From: Phycisphaerales bacterium
GTDB taxonomy: Bacteria > Planctomycetota > Phycisphaerae > UBA1845 > UTPLA1
Direction of reading: 5' to 3'
Assembly (NCBI GenBank): GCA_022360095.1
Contig: JAKSDK010001037.1
Span: 62,001 to 126,000, forward strand
DNA: 64,000 bases
The translations under genes and the position numbers were made by a program. The notes under the pieces were generated by a model. It ran no database searches. It was not told the DNA's origin and was given only the letters and a program-made list of their open reading frames with translations. This document shows, piece by piece, positions 43,131 through 52,785 of this stretch. The number at the start of each line of letters is the position of its first letter. Positions within the stretch are counted from its first letter, which is position 1.

Positions 43131-44720
43131 TTGGCACGCGAACAATGGGGTTCTCGAATTGGTGTCATCCTGGCCGTCGCAGGTTCGGCCGTCGGATTGG
43201 GTAATTTCCTTCGCTTTCCCGGACAAGCTGCTCAAAACGGCGGAGGCGCGTTCCTGCTCCCCTATTTCATTTCGCTGCTCGTTCTTGGCGTGCCGTTGTG
43301 TTGGGCGGAATGGACCATGGGCCGTTTCGGCGGTGTGCGCGGTTTTAACTCCGCCCCCGGTATCTATAGCGTGATCTGGCGAAACCCGATTTCCAAGTAC
43401 TTCGGCTCCTTGGCGATTCTGATCCCGCTCGTGATCTATATGTATTATGTCGTCATCGAAGCCTGGTGTCTCGGTTACGCGTACCACTACTTGACCGGCA
43501 GCCTGATGAAGGGCGAGGGCGCGGAGGCTTATCAGAGCTTTTTCAACAATTTCGTCGGCACCCAGGCGGACGGACACCTGCTGTCCGCGGGTGGACGGCA
43601 ATTGCTGCTGTTTCTTGCGATCACGTTTATTTTGAACTTTGTCTTGATTTACCGCGGCGTGTCGAAGGGCATCGAAAGTTTTTGCAAGGTCGCGATGCCG
43701 ATCATGGTTGTCTGTGCGCTTTGCGTGCTCGTCCGCGTTTTGACCTTGGGAACGCCCGATGCTGATAAGCCGGATCAATCCGTGCTCGGTGGTCTGGGCT
43801 TTATGTGGAATCCAAAGCTGGAGAAGCTCAAGGATCCGCAGACATGGTTGGCCGCCTCGGGCCAGATTTTCTTCAGCATGTCCGTGGGTTTCGGCATCAT
43901 TGTGAACTATTCCAGTTACTTGCGCAGAAATGACGACGTGGTTCTGAGCGGGCTGACCTCGGCCAGCATGAACGAATTTTTTGAGGTGTGTCTCGGCGGG
44001 CTGATCACGTTGCCTGCGGCATTCATCTTTCTCGGTCTGTCAGCCGGTGGGTTCGGGACGTTCGGTCTCGGTTTTAATGCCTTGCCGAACGTCTTCGCCG
44101 CCATGCCGGCCGGCCAGTTGTTCGGTTTTCTATGGTTTTTCATGCTCTTTCTGGCAGCCATCACCAGCAGCCTCTCCATGCTTCAACCGGTCATCGCATT
44201 TTTTGAAGAGGCGTTTGATCTGAAACGCCATGCCTCGGCAACATTCCTTGGGTTGCTTTCTCTATTCGGCGTGGGTTTTGTCATTTACTTTTCGAAGGAC
44301 ATGCTCGCCCTCGATACGTTCGACTTCTGGGTCGGCACGACACTCATCTTTATGCTCGCCATGATCCAGGCCGTTCTGTACGGCTGGATTTTCGGCATCA
44401 AGCGAGGACACGTCGAGGCGCATTATGGAGCACACATTCGCATACCGTGGTTCGTCCAGCTCATGCTGAAATATGTCGCTCCCATTTATTTGCTCGTTAT
44501 CTTTGTTATGTTCTGCATCAACAATGTGCCGAGCTATGCCAGAACCATTCTTGCGAATCCCGTTGCGCTGGGGTCGATTCTGTTCATCCTGGGAATCATG
44601 GCATTCTTACTCATCCTGATCTACATTGCGGGGAAGCGCTGGGAGGCGCAGGGGCGTTATCTTAATCTGAACAATGATGAATCTGCCTTTCCGGTATTGC
44701 CTCAGGAGGACAGCCGATGA
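43131..44720 (+). CDS. NSS-family sodium-dependent transporter (MetP-like)
   Basis: A 529-residue LeuT-fold transporter with about 12 membrane segments, starting with TTG at 43131 and preceded by AAGGAG 8 bases away. The first segment has the family signature [21 protein letters not shown], containing the Na+ and substrate residues, and the end has the sequence of a 12-segment member. It takes up an amino acid or related amine with Na+. The next gene overlaps by 4 bases and encodes a short single-span protein like MetS, so this is probably a two-part MetPS-type system, known in Corynebacterium as a methionine and alanine importer. The exact substrate is not decided. Confidence 0.92.
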   Translation: MAREQWGSRIGVILAVAGSAVGLGNFLRFPGQAAQNGGGAFLLPYFISLLVLGVPLCWAEWTMGRFGGVRGFNSAPGIYSVIWRNPISKYFGSLAILIPLVIYMYYVVIEAWCLGYAYHYLTGSLMKGEGAEAYQSFFNNFVGTQADGHLLSAGGRQLLLFLAITFILNFVLIYRGVSKGIESFCKVAMPIMVVCALCVLVRVLTLGTPDADKPDQSVLGGLGFMWNPKLEKLKDPQTWLAASGQIFFSMSVGFGIIVNYSSYLRRNDDVVLSGLTSASMNEFFEVCLGGLITLPAAFIFLGLSAGGFGTFGLGFNALPNVFAAMPAGQLFGFLWFFMLFLAAITSSLSMLQPVIAFFEEAFDLKRHASATFLGLLSLFGVGFVIYFSKDMLALDTFDFWVGTTLIFMLAMIQAVLYGWIFGIKRGHVEAHYGAHIRIPWFVQLMLKYVAPIYLLVIFVMFCINNVPSYARTILANPVALGSILFILGIMAFLLILIYIAGKRWEAQGRYLNLNNDESAFPVLPQEDSR

Positions 44721-44890
44721 ACGATCTCAATCCGGCAGGCTGGACGGTCATGATATTATCAGTGGGCTCCGTGTTGACTCTTGTCACTTATTGTTTGTGT
44801 CGCGTTCTGGCATTGCCTCCGGTCGAAGTCGAAGAACACTTGAAGGCGCCTCTTGATATCGACACACGCGACACGGAAGATGCAGACTAG
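44717..44890 (+). CDS. MetS-like small subunit of the NSS transporter
   Basis: A 57-residue protein whose ATG overlaps the transporter's stop codon (ATGA), so translation is coupled. It has one membrane segment ([20 protein letters not shown], about residues 8-27) and an acidic C-terminus ending DTRDTEDAD. Small single-span subunits of this type (MetS) are needed for activity of some NSS transporters. The match is based on position, size and topology rather than strong sequence identity. Too short for many gene finders. Confidence 0.72.
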   Translation: MNDLNPAGWTVMILSVGSVLTLVTYCLCRVLALPPVEVEEHLKAPLDIDTRDTEDAD

Positions 44891-44931
44891 CCGTTGCGCG
44901 TTGATCAGTTGCGGCGTTTTCCCGATTAGCC

Positions 44932-46068
44932 ATGAACCAAGCTTTCTTCTGGTGTTATCCCTGGGATCTTGCGGACGAGGGGTATGAACGCGCCCTGACA
45001 CGGCTGGTCGGTGAAATCGGCGTCGATGCCGTCTCGGTCGCAGCGACGACCCATCGCGTCAGGTCGTTTCGGCCTCGCTTGACCGAGGGGCCGCGGACCG
45101 TTTCGTATGATGCGGCGGCACACTTCCAGCCGTCAGGCCGATGCTACGCCAATACGCAACTGCGACCGACCGCGGCCGCATGGATGAAAACTCGCAATCC
45201 GCTGGAAAAGATCGCTCGTCTTGCGGAGCAGAATGCGATAAAGCTCCGAGTCTGGACGGTCTGCTGTCAACACGACACGCTCTCGGCCAGACACCCCATG
45301 GCCACGCGCGTTGACGTTTTCGGCGATCGCTTCGACGGCTGGCTGTGCCCATCGAATCCTGATGTGCGTGAATACGTCGCTGCGCTGGCCGAGGACCTGA
45401 CGACGAACTATCCGGTCGAAACGATCGAACTGGAGGCGATGGACTTTGACATGGCCGATCGCCGCGTTGAGCTTGGAATCGATTCCCATCCCATCGGTCG
45501 GGCGCTGATGGATTGGTGTTTTTGCTCATCATGTCGACAGCGGGCCATGGATGCCGGTGTCGACACGGCCTCGGTGAAGGCTTCGGCATTGTCCCACCTC
45601 GATCGGGCGTTTCGTCTGGAGCCGCCTGCGTTCGGTTCATTCGAATTGCTTCTGGCAAACGACACGCATCTGGCCGGCTATCAGAAAATGCGGATCGATG
45701 CCGTGACATCGTTGGTGCAGATGGTCCGTTCACGAACCAGTGCACGTTTGATGGTTCATCGGAATGGTCGTTCGAAGCACGGCGGAGCGGACCCGAGCGC
45801 GTTGGCCGCGCACTGCGATGGCTTTCTATTGCCATGGGCTCATGGGCGCGTTCAAAGTGACGACACGGAAGATGACCGGTCGAAGGTCGAAGTCCGTATC
45901 AATTGCTGTCCCCCCCACATGAAAGATGGTCCGTCCCTGGTGACCCAGGTTCATCAGGCATCCCAGGCGGGTCATCCTGCGATCGGCTTCCACCATTACG
46001 GTATGACTCCTGAGCCGTGTCTTGATTGGATACGTCAAGCCATCCGTTACGCGCGTCGAGAGGCATAA
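44932..46068 (+). CDS. Hypothetical TIM-barrel-like protein
   Basis: A 378-residue cytoplasmic protein. The sequence alternates strand and helix as in a TIM barrel (for example ETIELEAMDFDMADRRVELG), with W and acidic residues suggestive of a glycoside-hydrolase-like pocket. There is a C-F-C-S-S-C pattern near residue 200 (WCFCSSCRQRAMDAG), which resembles a metal or structural cysteine site. The start ATG is 41 bp after the MetS-like gene; whether they are co-transcribed is uncertain. I do not recognise a named family with confidence. Confidence 0.65.
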   Translation: MNQAFFWCYPWDLADEGYERALTRLVGEIGVDAVSVAATTHRVRSFRPRLTEGPRTVSYDAAAHFQPSGRCYANTQLRPTAAAWMKTRNPLEKIARLAEQNAIKLRVWTVCCQHDTLSARHPMATRVDVFGDRFDGWLCPSNPDVREYVAALAEDLTTNYPVETIELEAMDFDMADRRVELGIDSHPIGRALMDWCFCSSCRQRAMDAGVDTASVKASALSHLDRAFRLEPPAFGSFELLLANDTHLAGYQKMRIDAVTSLVQMVRSRTSARLMVHRNGRSKHGGADPSALAAHCDGFLLPWAHGRVQSDDTEDDRSKVEVRINCCPPHMKDGPSLVTQVHQASQAGHPAIGFHHYGMTPEPCLDWIRQAIRYARREA

Positions 46069-46150
46069 GCCCAGTCAGAGCGGCGGCTGTAACAGCATTT
46101 TGCCAAGAATCTCAACGAAGCGCGGCCATGTCGGTGACCGCCGCGCAAAA

Positions 46151-46303
46151 ATCAGAGCCCCGACCGTCAGGGAGGGTGGGCGCACGACGCAAAGCCCGCG
46201 ACCAACGATTGAGTCACCGTAGCCGCTCCGGCCGTTTTTCCGTTTCAATTCTGCGACCCTTTCCTTGGGACGCCCACCGCTTCCTGACGGGCGCGGCTCT
46301 GAT
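46151..46303. repeat. Dispersed inverted repeat downstream of the TIM-barrel-like gene
   Basis: Left arm ATCAGAGCCCCGACCGTCAG (46151-46170) with GGAGGGTGGGCG after it, and right arm CGCCCACCGCTTCCTGACGG (46271-46290) with GCGCGGCTCTGAT after it, are complementary apart from a few bases. It has the same core as the copies near 19513 and 28463. The remainder of 46069-46471 shows no gene. Confidence 0.65.
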
Positions 46304-46471
46304 CATCGACCAGCACAGGCATGTCCCCATTTGAGCGTTCAACATGCCCGCGCCTTCGGCTTGGGCATGCCACCCACCGAAAGTCAGCGGCTCGGAAATT
46401 TTGGCAAAATGTTGTCACGGGCTCGGCTCAGATCCAGTCGGGATGGAAGGGGAAACCGGTCGCGGACGTGT

Positions 46472-49060
46472 TTAGGCGACTCCGTCGTGCTCGTCGTCAG
46501 TGAGGTCGGCCGTGCCGTATGTTTCGTCGTCTTCAGCGTCCATGTCGGCGTGGTATTCACCCTCGTCGATTTCACGGTCGCGCTGCTTCTGGATGGCTTT
46601 CCATTCTTTTTCCGTAATCAGCACTTCGCGAGCCTGGCTGCCTTTGTATTCGCCGACCAATCCCGCCGAGGCCATCTGCTCGATCAAACGGCTCGCACGG
46701 GAGTAGCCGATTTCGAGCCGGCGCTGCAACAGGCTGACACTGCCGCGCTTGCTCTGCACGATGATCTCGACAGCCTGATCGAAAAACGGGTCTCGGGTGC
46801 CATCGTCGTCACCACCGGTTGTCTGCAACCTCTGCAATTCATGATGAAACTGGGGTTGTGCCTTGGTGGCGAGGTCCTTGAGCACGGCTTTGAGCTCATC
46901 GTCTTCGATGTACGTCCCCTGGGCGCGAACAAGCTTGGCGGAACCGGGGGGCAGGAAAAGCATGTCGCCTTCGCCCATCAACACCTCGGCGCCGTTCTGG
47001 TCGAGAACGATACGTGAGTCCATTCGGCTGGCGACCCGAAACGCTGCGCGACAGGGCAGGTTGCTCTTGATCAGACCGGTGACGACGTTGGCCTGCGGTC
47101 TTTGCGTGGCCACGACGAGATGAATGCCGACCGCACGGCTTTTCTGGGCCAGCCGGCTGAGGTGGTGCTCGACGTCCTTGCCGCTGGTCATCATCAGGTC
47201 CGCCAACTCGTCCACGACGATGACGATGTAGGGAAGGTGCGTCGGGATCTGCCGGCGTTCTTCCTCGGTCGTTGGCTGAAAGCGTTCGTAGATTCCTTCC
47301 TTGCCGAGTCGATTGAAGCCGGCGATGTCGCGGACGCCGGCTTCGGCGAGAAGTTCATAGCGTTCGTCCATCTTCTGGGTTGCCCATTGCAGAATCATCT
47401 CCGCTCGCTGCATGTCGTGGACGATCGGGCACATCAGGTGCGGGATTTGCTTGAAGACCGATAACTCGACGACCTTGGGGTCGATGAGGATCAGCTTGAC
47501 GTGGTCCGGCCGCTGCGTCATCAGCAGCGACATGATGAGCGTGTTGATGGCGACCGATTTTCCACTGCCCGTGGTTCCAGCGATGAGGATGTGGGGCATC
47601 GTGGCAATGTCCTGAATGAGCGGATTGCCGCTGGCGTTCTTCCCAATGAAGACGGGTAGATGCATCTTTGTGGGTTTGACACCCCCGAGCATGATCAGCT
47701 CTTTGAGCCTCACTTTTTCCTTGTCGACATTGGGGACTTCGATTCCGATCGTGTTTTTGCCGGGAATTGGCGCGACGACTCGAACGGCAGGGGCTTTCAG
47801 CGCTCGGGCAATGTCGTTGGAGAGCGAGCTGATTTGGCTGACCTTTGTTCCGGCCGAGAGTTCCAGCTCGAACATCGTGATCACCGGGCCCGTGTCGATC
47901 TCGACGACGCGAACCTCGATGCGGAACTCGAGCAGCGTGCGCTCGAGAATGGCCGCTTGCTCTCGGACCACGGTTTCCTGAGTCTCGTTGTAGTTGACCT
48001 CGGGGTCGCCCAACAGTGACAGCGGTGGAAGAACATAGTCGCCGAGCTCCTTTGGCCAGACGCTGGATGGAATCTTCCCCTGCCGACGGTCTTTGCCGAG
48101 CATGCGGATGACCAGGTCGCGATTGATGGGGGTGTCCTGCTCCGCATCCTCCTCTTCATCCTCCCCTTCCACATCTTCTTCTTCCTCGTCCTCATATTCG
48201 TATTCATCATCTTCGATGGCGTCTTCGTCTTCCTCCGCTTCCTCTTCTTCTTCGTACTCTTCCTCTTCCTCGTCTTCCAGATCCTCAACGGCTCCGCGGG
48301 CAGGCGCAGGCTCGAGGATGTCAGCGTTGTTTCCAGCTCCGACCATCACTGGGGTCAGGCCGCGGCGAACCCGACCGGCCGACCGAAGCGCTTCGACGGC
48401 CTCGGCACTCCGACTCCGAAGCCACGCGATCGCCTGCGGCAACACAACGACAAGTTGGTCGGCCGTGAGGAAGAACCCGACAATGAAGGCGGCAGCGACA
48501 ACAAGCGTCGCGCCGAACGTCGAGAAATTTTCTTTCAACGCGGTCGCGACGGCGATCCCCAGAATCCCGCCTCGACCTTCCACGAATCCGTCCGTGGGAT
48601 TGGGATCGATCAAGGAAGCTGCGGCCGCGGTGACGGTCACCAACAGAGACATGCCGATCAAACGCAGCGGAATGTCGCGAATCGTTCGCCGCAGCAACGC
48701 CAGCACCGCACCGACCGTGAGGATCAGAATCAGCGGATAAATCCCCTCACCGAAGTAATACATCAAATGATACGCGAACCAGGCGCCTGCTTTCCCGCAG
48801 GCGTTTCCGACCGGGTCGGGCTGCGGCCAAACGGCCGTGTTCGGCCAGTCGATGGGATCGAAGGTCAGGATGGAGACCCAGGCAAATGCGCAGAACACCA
48901 GCGCCCCAACGAGGCGGCAGTTGCGAAGGGTTTGTGCGCGTTGGTCGGCGGTCACGCGGGCGCTTCTCTTCTCTGTGGTTGAACGGGTCGCAGGGTGGAC
49001 GATGTCCACGCCACGATTAGTGCTTCCTGAAAGGGGATGGCCCGGCGACTGCAATCCCAA
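46472..49060 (-). CDS. ftsK: FtsK/SpoIIIE-type DNA translocase
   Basis: An 862-residue DNA pump that moves chromosomes at division. Four or so membrane segments lie within residues 50-210. Next is a very acidic linker (259-309), then the motor domain with Walker A IAGTTGSGKSVAINTL, Walker B LILIDPKVVEL and YIVIVVDELADLMMTSG. The C-terminal winged-helix gamma domain follows (VSLLQRRLEIGYSRASRLIEQM), which reads orienting sequences. The C-terminus is an extra acidic tail of about 50 residues. The start is uncertain: the ATG at 49060 lacks a ribosome site, and a GTG at 48955, 35 codons later, has GAAGAGAAG upstream. Both keep all domains. Confidence 0.95.
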   Translation of the reverse strand: MGLQSPGHPLSGSTNRGVDIVHPATRSTTEKRSARVTADQRAQTLRNCRLVGALVFCAFAWVSILTFDPIDWPNTAVWPQPDPVGNACGKAGAWFAYHLMYYFGEGIYPLILILTVGAVLALLRRTIRDIPLRLIGMSLLVTVTAAAASLIDPNPTDGFVEGRGGILGIAVATALKENFSTFGATLVVAAAFIVGFFLTADQLVVVLPQAIAWLRSRSAEAVEALRSAGRVRRGLTPVMVGAGNNADILEPAPARGAVEDLEDEEEEEYEEEEEAEEDEDAIEDDEYEYEDEEEEDVEGEDEEEDAEQDTPINRDLVIRMLGKDRRQGKIPSSVWPKELGDYVLPPLSLLGDPEVNYNETQETVVREQAAILERTLLEFRIEVRVVEIDTGPVITMFELELSAGTKVSQISSLSNDIARALKAPAVRVVAPIPGKNTIGIEVPNVDKEKVRLKELIMLGGVKPTKMHLPVFIGKNASGNPLIQDIATMPHILIAGTTGSGKSVAINTLIMSLLMTQRPDHVKLILIDPKVVELSVFKQIPHLMCPIVHDMQRAEMILQWATQKMDERYELLAEAGVRDIAGFNRLGKEGIYERFQPTTEEERRQIPTHLPYIVIVVDELADLMMTSGKDVEHHLSRLAQKSRAVGIHLVVATQRPQANVVTGLIKSNLPCRAAFRVASRMDSRIVLDQNGAEVLMGEGDMLFLPPGSAKLVRAQGTYIEDDELKAVLKDLATKAQPQFHHELQRLQTTGGDDDGTRDPFFDQAVEIIVQSKRGSVSLLQRRLEIGYSRASRLIEQMASAGLVGEYKGSQAREVLITEKEWKAIQKQRDREIDEGEYHADMDAEDDETYGTADLTDDEHDGVA

Positions 49061-49203
49061 CGCTGGGGCTCAACGTTTCGCCCCAATCTGACATATGAAG
49101 TATCGGCAGGCTGCTATCGTGCCCTGGATGCTTTCAGCATGAAGTTCGGACCGGCAAGTTTTGCCGAAACTTCGGCAGAATTACGTATGTCTTAGAGGAA
49201 CCC

Positions 49204-49800
49204 ATGTTGGAGGACGACATGTCGAATCTACTCGCGAGATTGCTCTTATCGCTCATTTTGGTCTTCGTGACACCTGTCGTCTATATCCTCACCTATTTCA
49301 TCATGGATAAAACGCTGCAAAGCACGGATACGGGCGATCTCTGCATCGCCAACGTCATCAGCGCCTTATTCCTGGCCTTCAGTTGGGTCTTGATCTGGTC
49401 CCGACAAGTGGCCTGGACGCCGGGGCGAACGATTCTGACGTATGTCGCCGCAATGTGGTCTTTTTTTCCGGCTTTTTTTGTGGCAGGTCTGGTTCTGATT
49501 GTGGATGAGTGGGCGGACGAACTTGCAGTGATTCTCGGCGGGATGACATGGGGCGTCATCTGGCTGGCAAGCACAGTAATCATTTGGCGGGAAACGACCT
49601 TCGAACGGGCGCGACGATTGAGCCAAGTCTCCAAGTCGACGATTGCCTGTCCCAAATGCGGATACAATATGACCGGTCTGAACCATGCTCGTTGTCCGGA
49701 ATGCGGTACGCAATATTCGCTGGATGAAATGTTGATGACGCTGCGCGAAAGGATCGGTGACATCGAATGCGAACAAGCCGCCGAGTATGAACGAGTATGA
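49204..49800 (+). CDS. Membrane protein with C-terminal zinc ribbon
   Basis: A 198-residue protein with four membrane segments (about residues 8-34, 48-65, 75-100 and 110-127). A zinc ribbon follows: C-P-K-C-G-Y-N-M-T-G-L, then H-A-R-C-P-E-C-G-T. This C-x2-C / C-x2-C ribbon after a membrane domain is frequent in Planctomycetes and has no assigned role. It begins 143 bp from the divergent FtsK gene. A possible start at 49219 (ATGTCGAATC) is five codons later. Terminator at 49871. Confidence 0.8.
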   Translation: MLEDDMSNLLARLLLSLILVFVTPVVYILTYFIMDKTLQSTDTGDLCIANVISALFLAFSWVLIWSRQVAWTPGRTILTYVAAMWSFFPAFFVAGLVLIVDEWADELAVILGGMTWGVIWLASTVIIWRETTFERARRLSQVSKSTIACPKCGYNMTGLNHARCPECGTQYSLDEMLMTLRERIGDIECEQAAEYERV

Positions 49801-49870
49801 AAAGGCGGTCTGACTCGAGTTCTCGGTTAGGCTTGTTGTCCCTGCCGATCGAGTTTGACCGAATGAGAAA

Positions 49871-49907
49871 GATGCCCCGCCGTTCTTTATGAAGAAGGCG
49901 GGGCATC
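49871..49907 (+). terminator. Hairpin after the zinc-ribbon membrane protein gene
   Basis: GATGCCCCGCC (49871-49881) is perfectly complementary to GGCGGGGCATC (49897-49907). An 11-bp stem is present, but no T run follows, so it may be a Rho-aided terminator or an RNA stability element. Confidence 0.6.
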
Positions 49908-50324
49908 CGGGGTGTGTGGGAACCTGGCGCTATCATGAGGAGGCTGGGATCTCATTCCTCACGGTCGGGGATAACGCCCACACGTCGGAAAAATTCAATT
50001 GCGAAGACGTTGCCCCTTGTGCATAACCACGATCCTTTGATCGCTCTCCATTAATCTCGACTCGGATATAGACCAGAATATACAATTTAAAGTCGGGAAA
50101 GCAAGTATGCGCTGTTGTCGCAGTGCCATACCGTGTGGCACACTTCGGGAAAAAATTTTCGGCCATCCGATTTGCGAAGTGCGAATCATATTTCGCCTTC
50201 GTCGAAGTACGCGCGCCAGACGTAGGCCCTCTCAGGATCACCAAAGACGCAGAGCCACGACCCGGCACGTCTTGTTTGTCCGGTCTCCAGATACACGATG
50301 AATTGTCACAACAGCGTCACCAAG
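49908..50324. other. Intergenic region between two hairpins
   Basis: About 420 bases. No start codon with a ribosome site and no clear protein similarity in any frame. CCGTGTGGCAC near 50131 forms a small hairpin. A noncoding RNA ending at the terminator at 50325 is conceivable but unsupported. Confidence 0.35.
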
Positions 50325-50367
50325 GCCCCGGTCAGGCATGCCGAAGCCATGCTTGGCCGGGGCTTTT
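50325..50367 (+). terminator. Long-stem rho-independent terminator
   Basis: GCCCCGGTCAGGCATG (50325-50340) pairs with CATGCTTGGCCGGGGC (50348-50363) with two wobble pairs, followed by TTTT. It lies upstream of the glycosyltransferase start, which argues against a longer N-terminus for that gene. The CCCGGTCAGGCATG core recurs at 56482. Confidence 0.75.
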
Positions 50368-50578
50368 CGCCCGGGGCTCATGCGGGGATCTCATGACGGT
50401 TCATCGCCCGAACGCGACCGGTTGCAGGTCCACGATCACACCCATAAGATGCCGCCGTGCTTCTTCGAAAAAAAAAGAGATTCCGGATAGAAAAGAGCTG
50501 GCATTGACACCCGATCCTTCAACGCTTGAGGCCGCGGACAAGGCAAACACAAGACCGAGCGATCGCTCAGGACGTTGG

Positions 50579-52189
50579 ATGCGTCCCACATTTTTTCAGC
50601 TTACGGTGGCCCTCGTCGTGTTGGGCCTACTCGCTCGCGCGCTCCGCTATTTTCTTAACTTCCCCCTTTGGGGGGATGAGGCCTTTCTGGCCGTCAATTT
50701 TCTGCTCCGTGACTTCAAAGGCATGATCGACCCGCTCGTTTACGGGCAAATCGCTCCGCTGGCATTCATGTGGATCGAACTGGCGGTCACCAAGGCGGCC
50801 GGGTTGTCCGAAATGACGATGCGGTTGGTGCCCTTCGTCAGCGGTCTGCTCGTGCTGCTGCTGTTTTGGCGCTTTGCATCGCGGAACGTCGGGCCCGCGA
50901 TCGCGATGCTCGCCGTTGGTTTCCTGGCGGCGTCCTATTATCCGATTCGCCATGCAGTCGAGGTCAAACCGTACTCAACGGATCTGCTGGTCAGCCTCAT
51001 TCTGATGATGACAGCGTGGAGCGTCTATCAGAATCCGAAATCATTCCCAAGATGGAGTGCACTTATTCTTCTCGGTGGAGCGGCCATCTGGTGTTCTTAT
51101 CCGGTGATTTTCATGGCGGCCGGTGTCGGCGTTCTTTTGTCCGGCCTGGCAAGTCGAGCACGGTCTCCCGGAATACTCCTGGGTGTACTTCTCTATGGCG
51201 GCGTGCTGGTCGCCAGTTTTGCCGCAATGTATGTGTTCTACGCGAAGCCGCATGCCGAGGCTGCGTCGGGCCTCAAGGAAATTGATATGTGGACGAAGAC
51301 ATTTCCGCCGCTCAGAGAGCCGTGGAAGCTGCCGGTATGGTTCGCATTCATTCATACCGGCAACATGTTCGCCTATCCGTTGGGTGGCAAGAACTTTGCG
51401 AGTACGCCGACGTTTCTCCTCGTGATTGCCGGATGCATCGCCCTATGGCGAACGCAACGCGCCGCCGGTTCGTCTTCTTCGAAAAGAGTTTCCTCGTCTG
51501 TTCGTTCGCGACGTGCGTTATTATGGTTGTTGTTGAGTCCATTGCCTTTTAACTTCGTCGCAGCGGCGCTGCATACTTACCCTTATGGCGGCACGGCACG
51601 GACGTCGTTGTTCATGGCGCCGGCGATATGCCTGCTGGCAGCGATCGGCATCTTCAGTCTGGTCGGCGGGCTTCTTCCATATCCTCATCGGCAACGCGGT
51701 CTTCGCATCATTGGAGTCATCTTGTGTTTCATTACGATCGCATGCATGGTTCGCGATGTCATTGAACCGTACAAGAAACCGGAGACGGCAGAGAGTCGTC
51801 GCGTGGTTCGTTTGCTGTCTGAGCAAATGAAAGAAGGCGATCAAGTGATTGTTTTTCTGGCCACTGAGGATGTGGAGCACGCGCCGTTTATCAAGGAAGC
51901 TAAGGGCATGGGCGCTCAGCTTGCCTTCTATTTGATGCAGCAGATGCCCGTTGAACTCGACGGGTTTGGACCTCCGGCGGAGCAAGTGCAACCCGCCGCG
52001 GGCCGGACATGGTTGATCGTCTTTTTCCGCGAGCGCAAGGGCACGCCAATCTTCGTTCAGGAACAGCTTGATGCCTATCTCAGTCAGTTAGAGGCCAGAC
52101 TCGGTCCCCATCAGGAGCCGCAGAGTTTCTCTTTGAAAGAAACGAAGAAAGATCGTCAACGGATTGATGTCTATTGTTTTTCCGGTTGA
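50579..52189 (+). CDS. Glycosyltransferase family 39-like membrane protein (ArnT/PMT-type)
   Basis: A 536-residue integral membrane enzyme with about 11 segments. The catalytic acidic residue of GT39-type enzymes is visible in the first loop: FPLWGDEAFLAVNFLLRD. YYPIRHAVEVKPYSTDLLVSL follows the fourth segment and matches the second conserved loop. Such enzymes transfer a sugar from a lipid carrier (dolichyl- or undecaprenyl-phosphate-sugar) to protein or lipid A. The start at 50579 has AGGA 7 bases before the ATG. The frame stays open much further upstream, but a terminator at 50325 lies there. The C-terminus is a soluble domain (about 400-536). Acceptor unknown. Confidence 0.85.
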   Translation: MRPTFFQLTVALVVLGLLARALRYFLNFPLWGDEAFLAVNFLLRDFKGMIDPLVYGQIAPLAFMWIELAVTKAAGLSEMTMRLVPFVSGLLVLLLFWRFASRNVGPAIAMLAVGFLAASYYPIRHAVEVKPYSTDLLVSLILMMTAWSVYQNPKSFPRWSALILLGGAAIWCSYPVIFMAAGVGVLLSGLASRARSPGILLGVLLYGGVLVASFAAMYVFYAKPHAEAASGLKEIDMWTKTFPPLREPWKLPVWFAFIHTGNMFAYPLGGKNFASTPTFLLVIAGCIALWRTQRAAGSSSSKRVSSSVRSRRALLWLLLSPLPFNFVAAALHTYPYGGTARTSLFMAPAICLLAAIGIFSLVGGLLPYPHRQRGLRIIGVILCFITIACMVRDVIEPYKKPETAESRRVVRLLSEQMKEGDQVIVFLATEDVEHAPFIKEAKGMGAQLAFYLMQQMPVELDGFGPPAEQVQPAAGRTWLIVFFRERKGTPIFVQEQLDAYLSQLEARLGPHQEPQSFSLKETKKDRQRIDVYCFSG

Positions 52190-52785
52190 TTTTAAGGCAC
52201 CCATCCGCGGAAGCTTTGAACCAACTCATTGTCCGATAACTTCGGTTTCGTGTCGGGCCTGCAATCTGATCGCGGGGCGAAACCTTCGATTTTCATACAA
52301 TTTCTCATGTTTTCTAGGAACTAGCCATGAAATCTGTTATTATGGTCCCCTGCAGCTCGGCGTGACTAGAACCATGTCTGCATGAGGTCTACAATCGTCA
52401 AGTGGCGTACTTAGGGAGGGGAAAGAGCCTTTAATGGCACACCGCGAAGCGGCATTTTCATAAGCAACGGATGTCTGGCGAGCACACCCGTCGCGATCTT
52501 TGACTAAAGGCGCGCGGTCTGCCGGGCAGAGTTCATTCGGTACTGTTCATTTCTCGCTTCCGGTGTCGGGGAGGTCGGATAAGTCAGTGGTGGCGACATC
52601 GGAGTTCATGAATACGCCAATCTAAAACTACGATCGTCGTTATTTGTGATGTGGATGATCATCCGCATCCCTCGCCCCTCTTTGGATTGCGACTTGTAAC
52701 GATCTAATTAACAGACGTGGAAGCCGTCGGGCTCGATGCGTTTGGCAATTCGCGTGCACTGTCTGCAATGTCTTGGAGGTGGAAG
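52190..52785. other. Intergenic region without a recognised gene
   Basis: About 600 bases between two rightward genes. No convincing gene, tRNA or terminator is seen. It should hold the promoter of the metalloprotease; a GGAGG at 52775-52779 is that gene's ribosome site. A stretch near 52700 (GATCTAATTAACAG) is AT-rich. Confidence 0.5.

Noticed and set aside
49933..50268. Leftward frame of 111 codons
   Set aside because: No ribosome site at its start and no recognised similarity, and its composition is like noncoding sequence.
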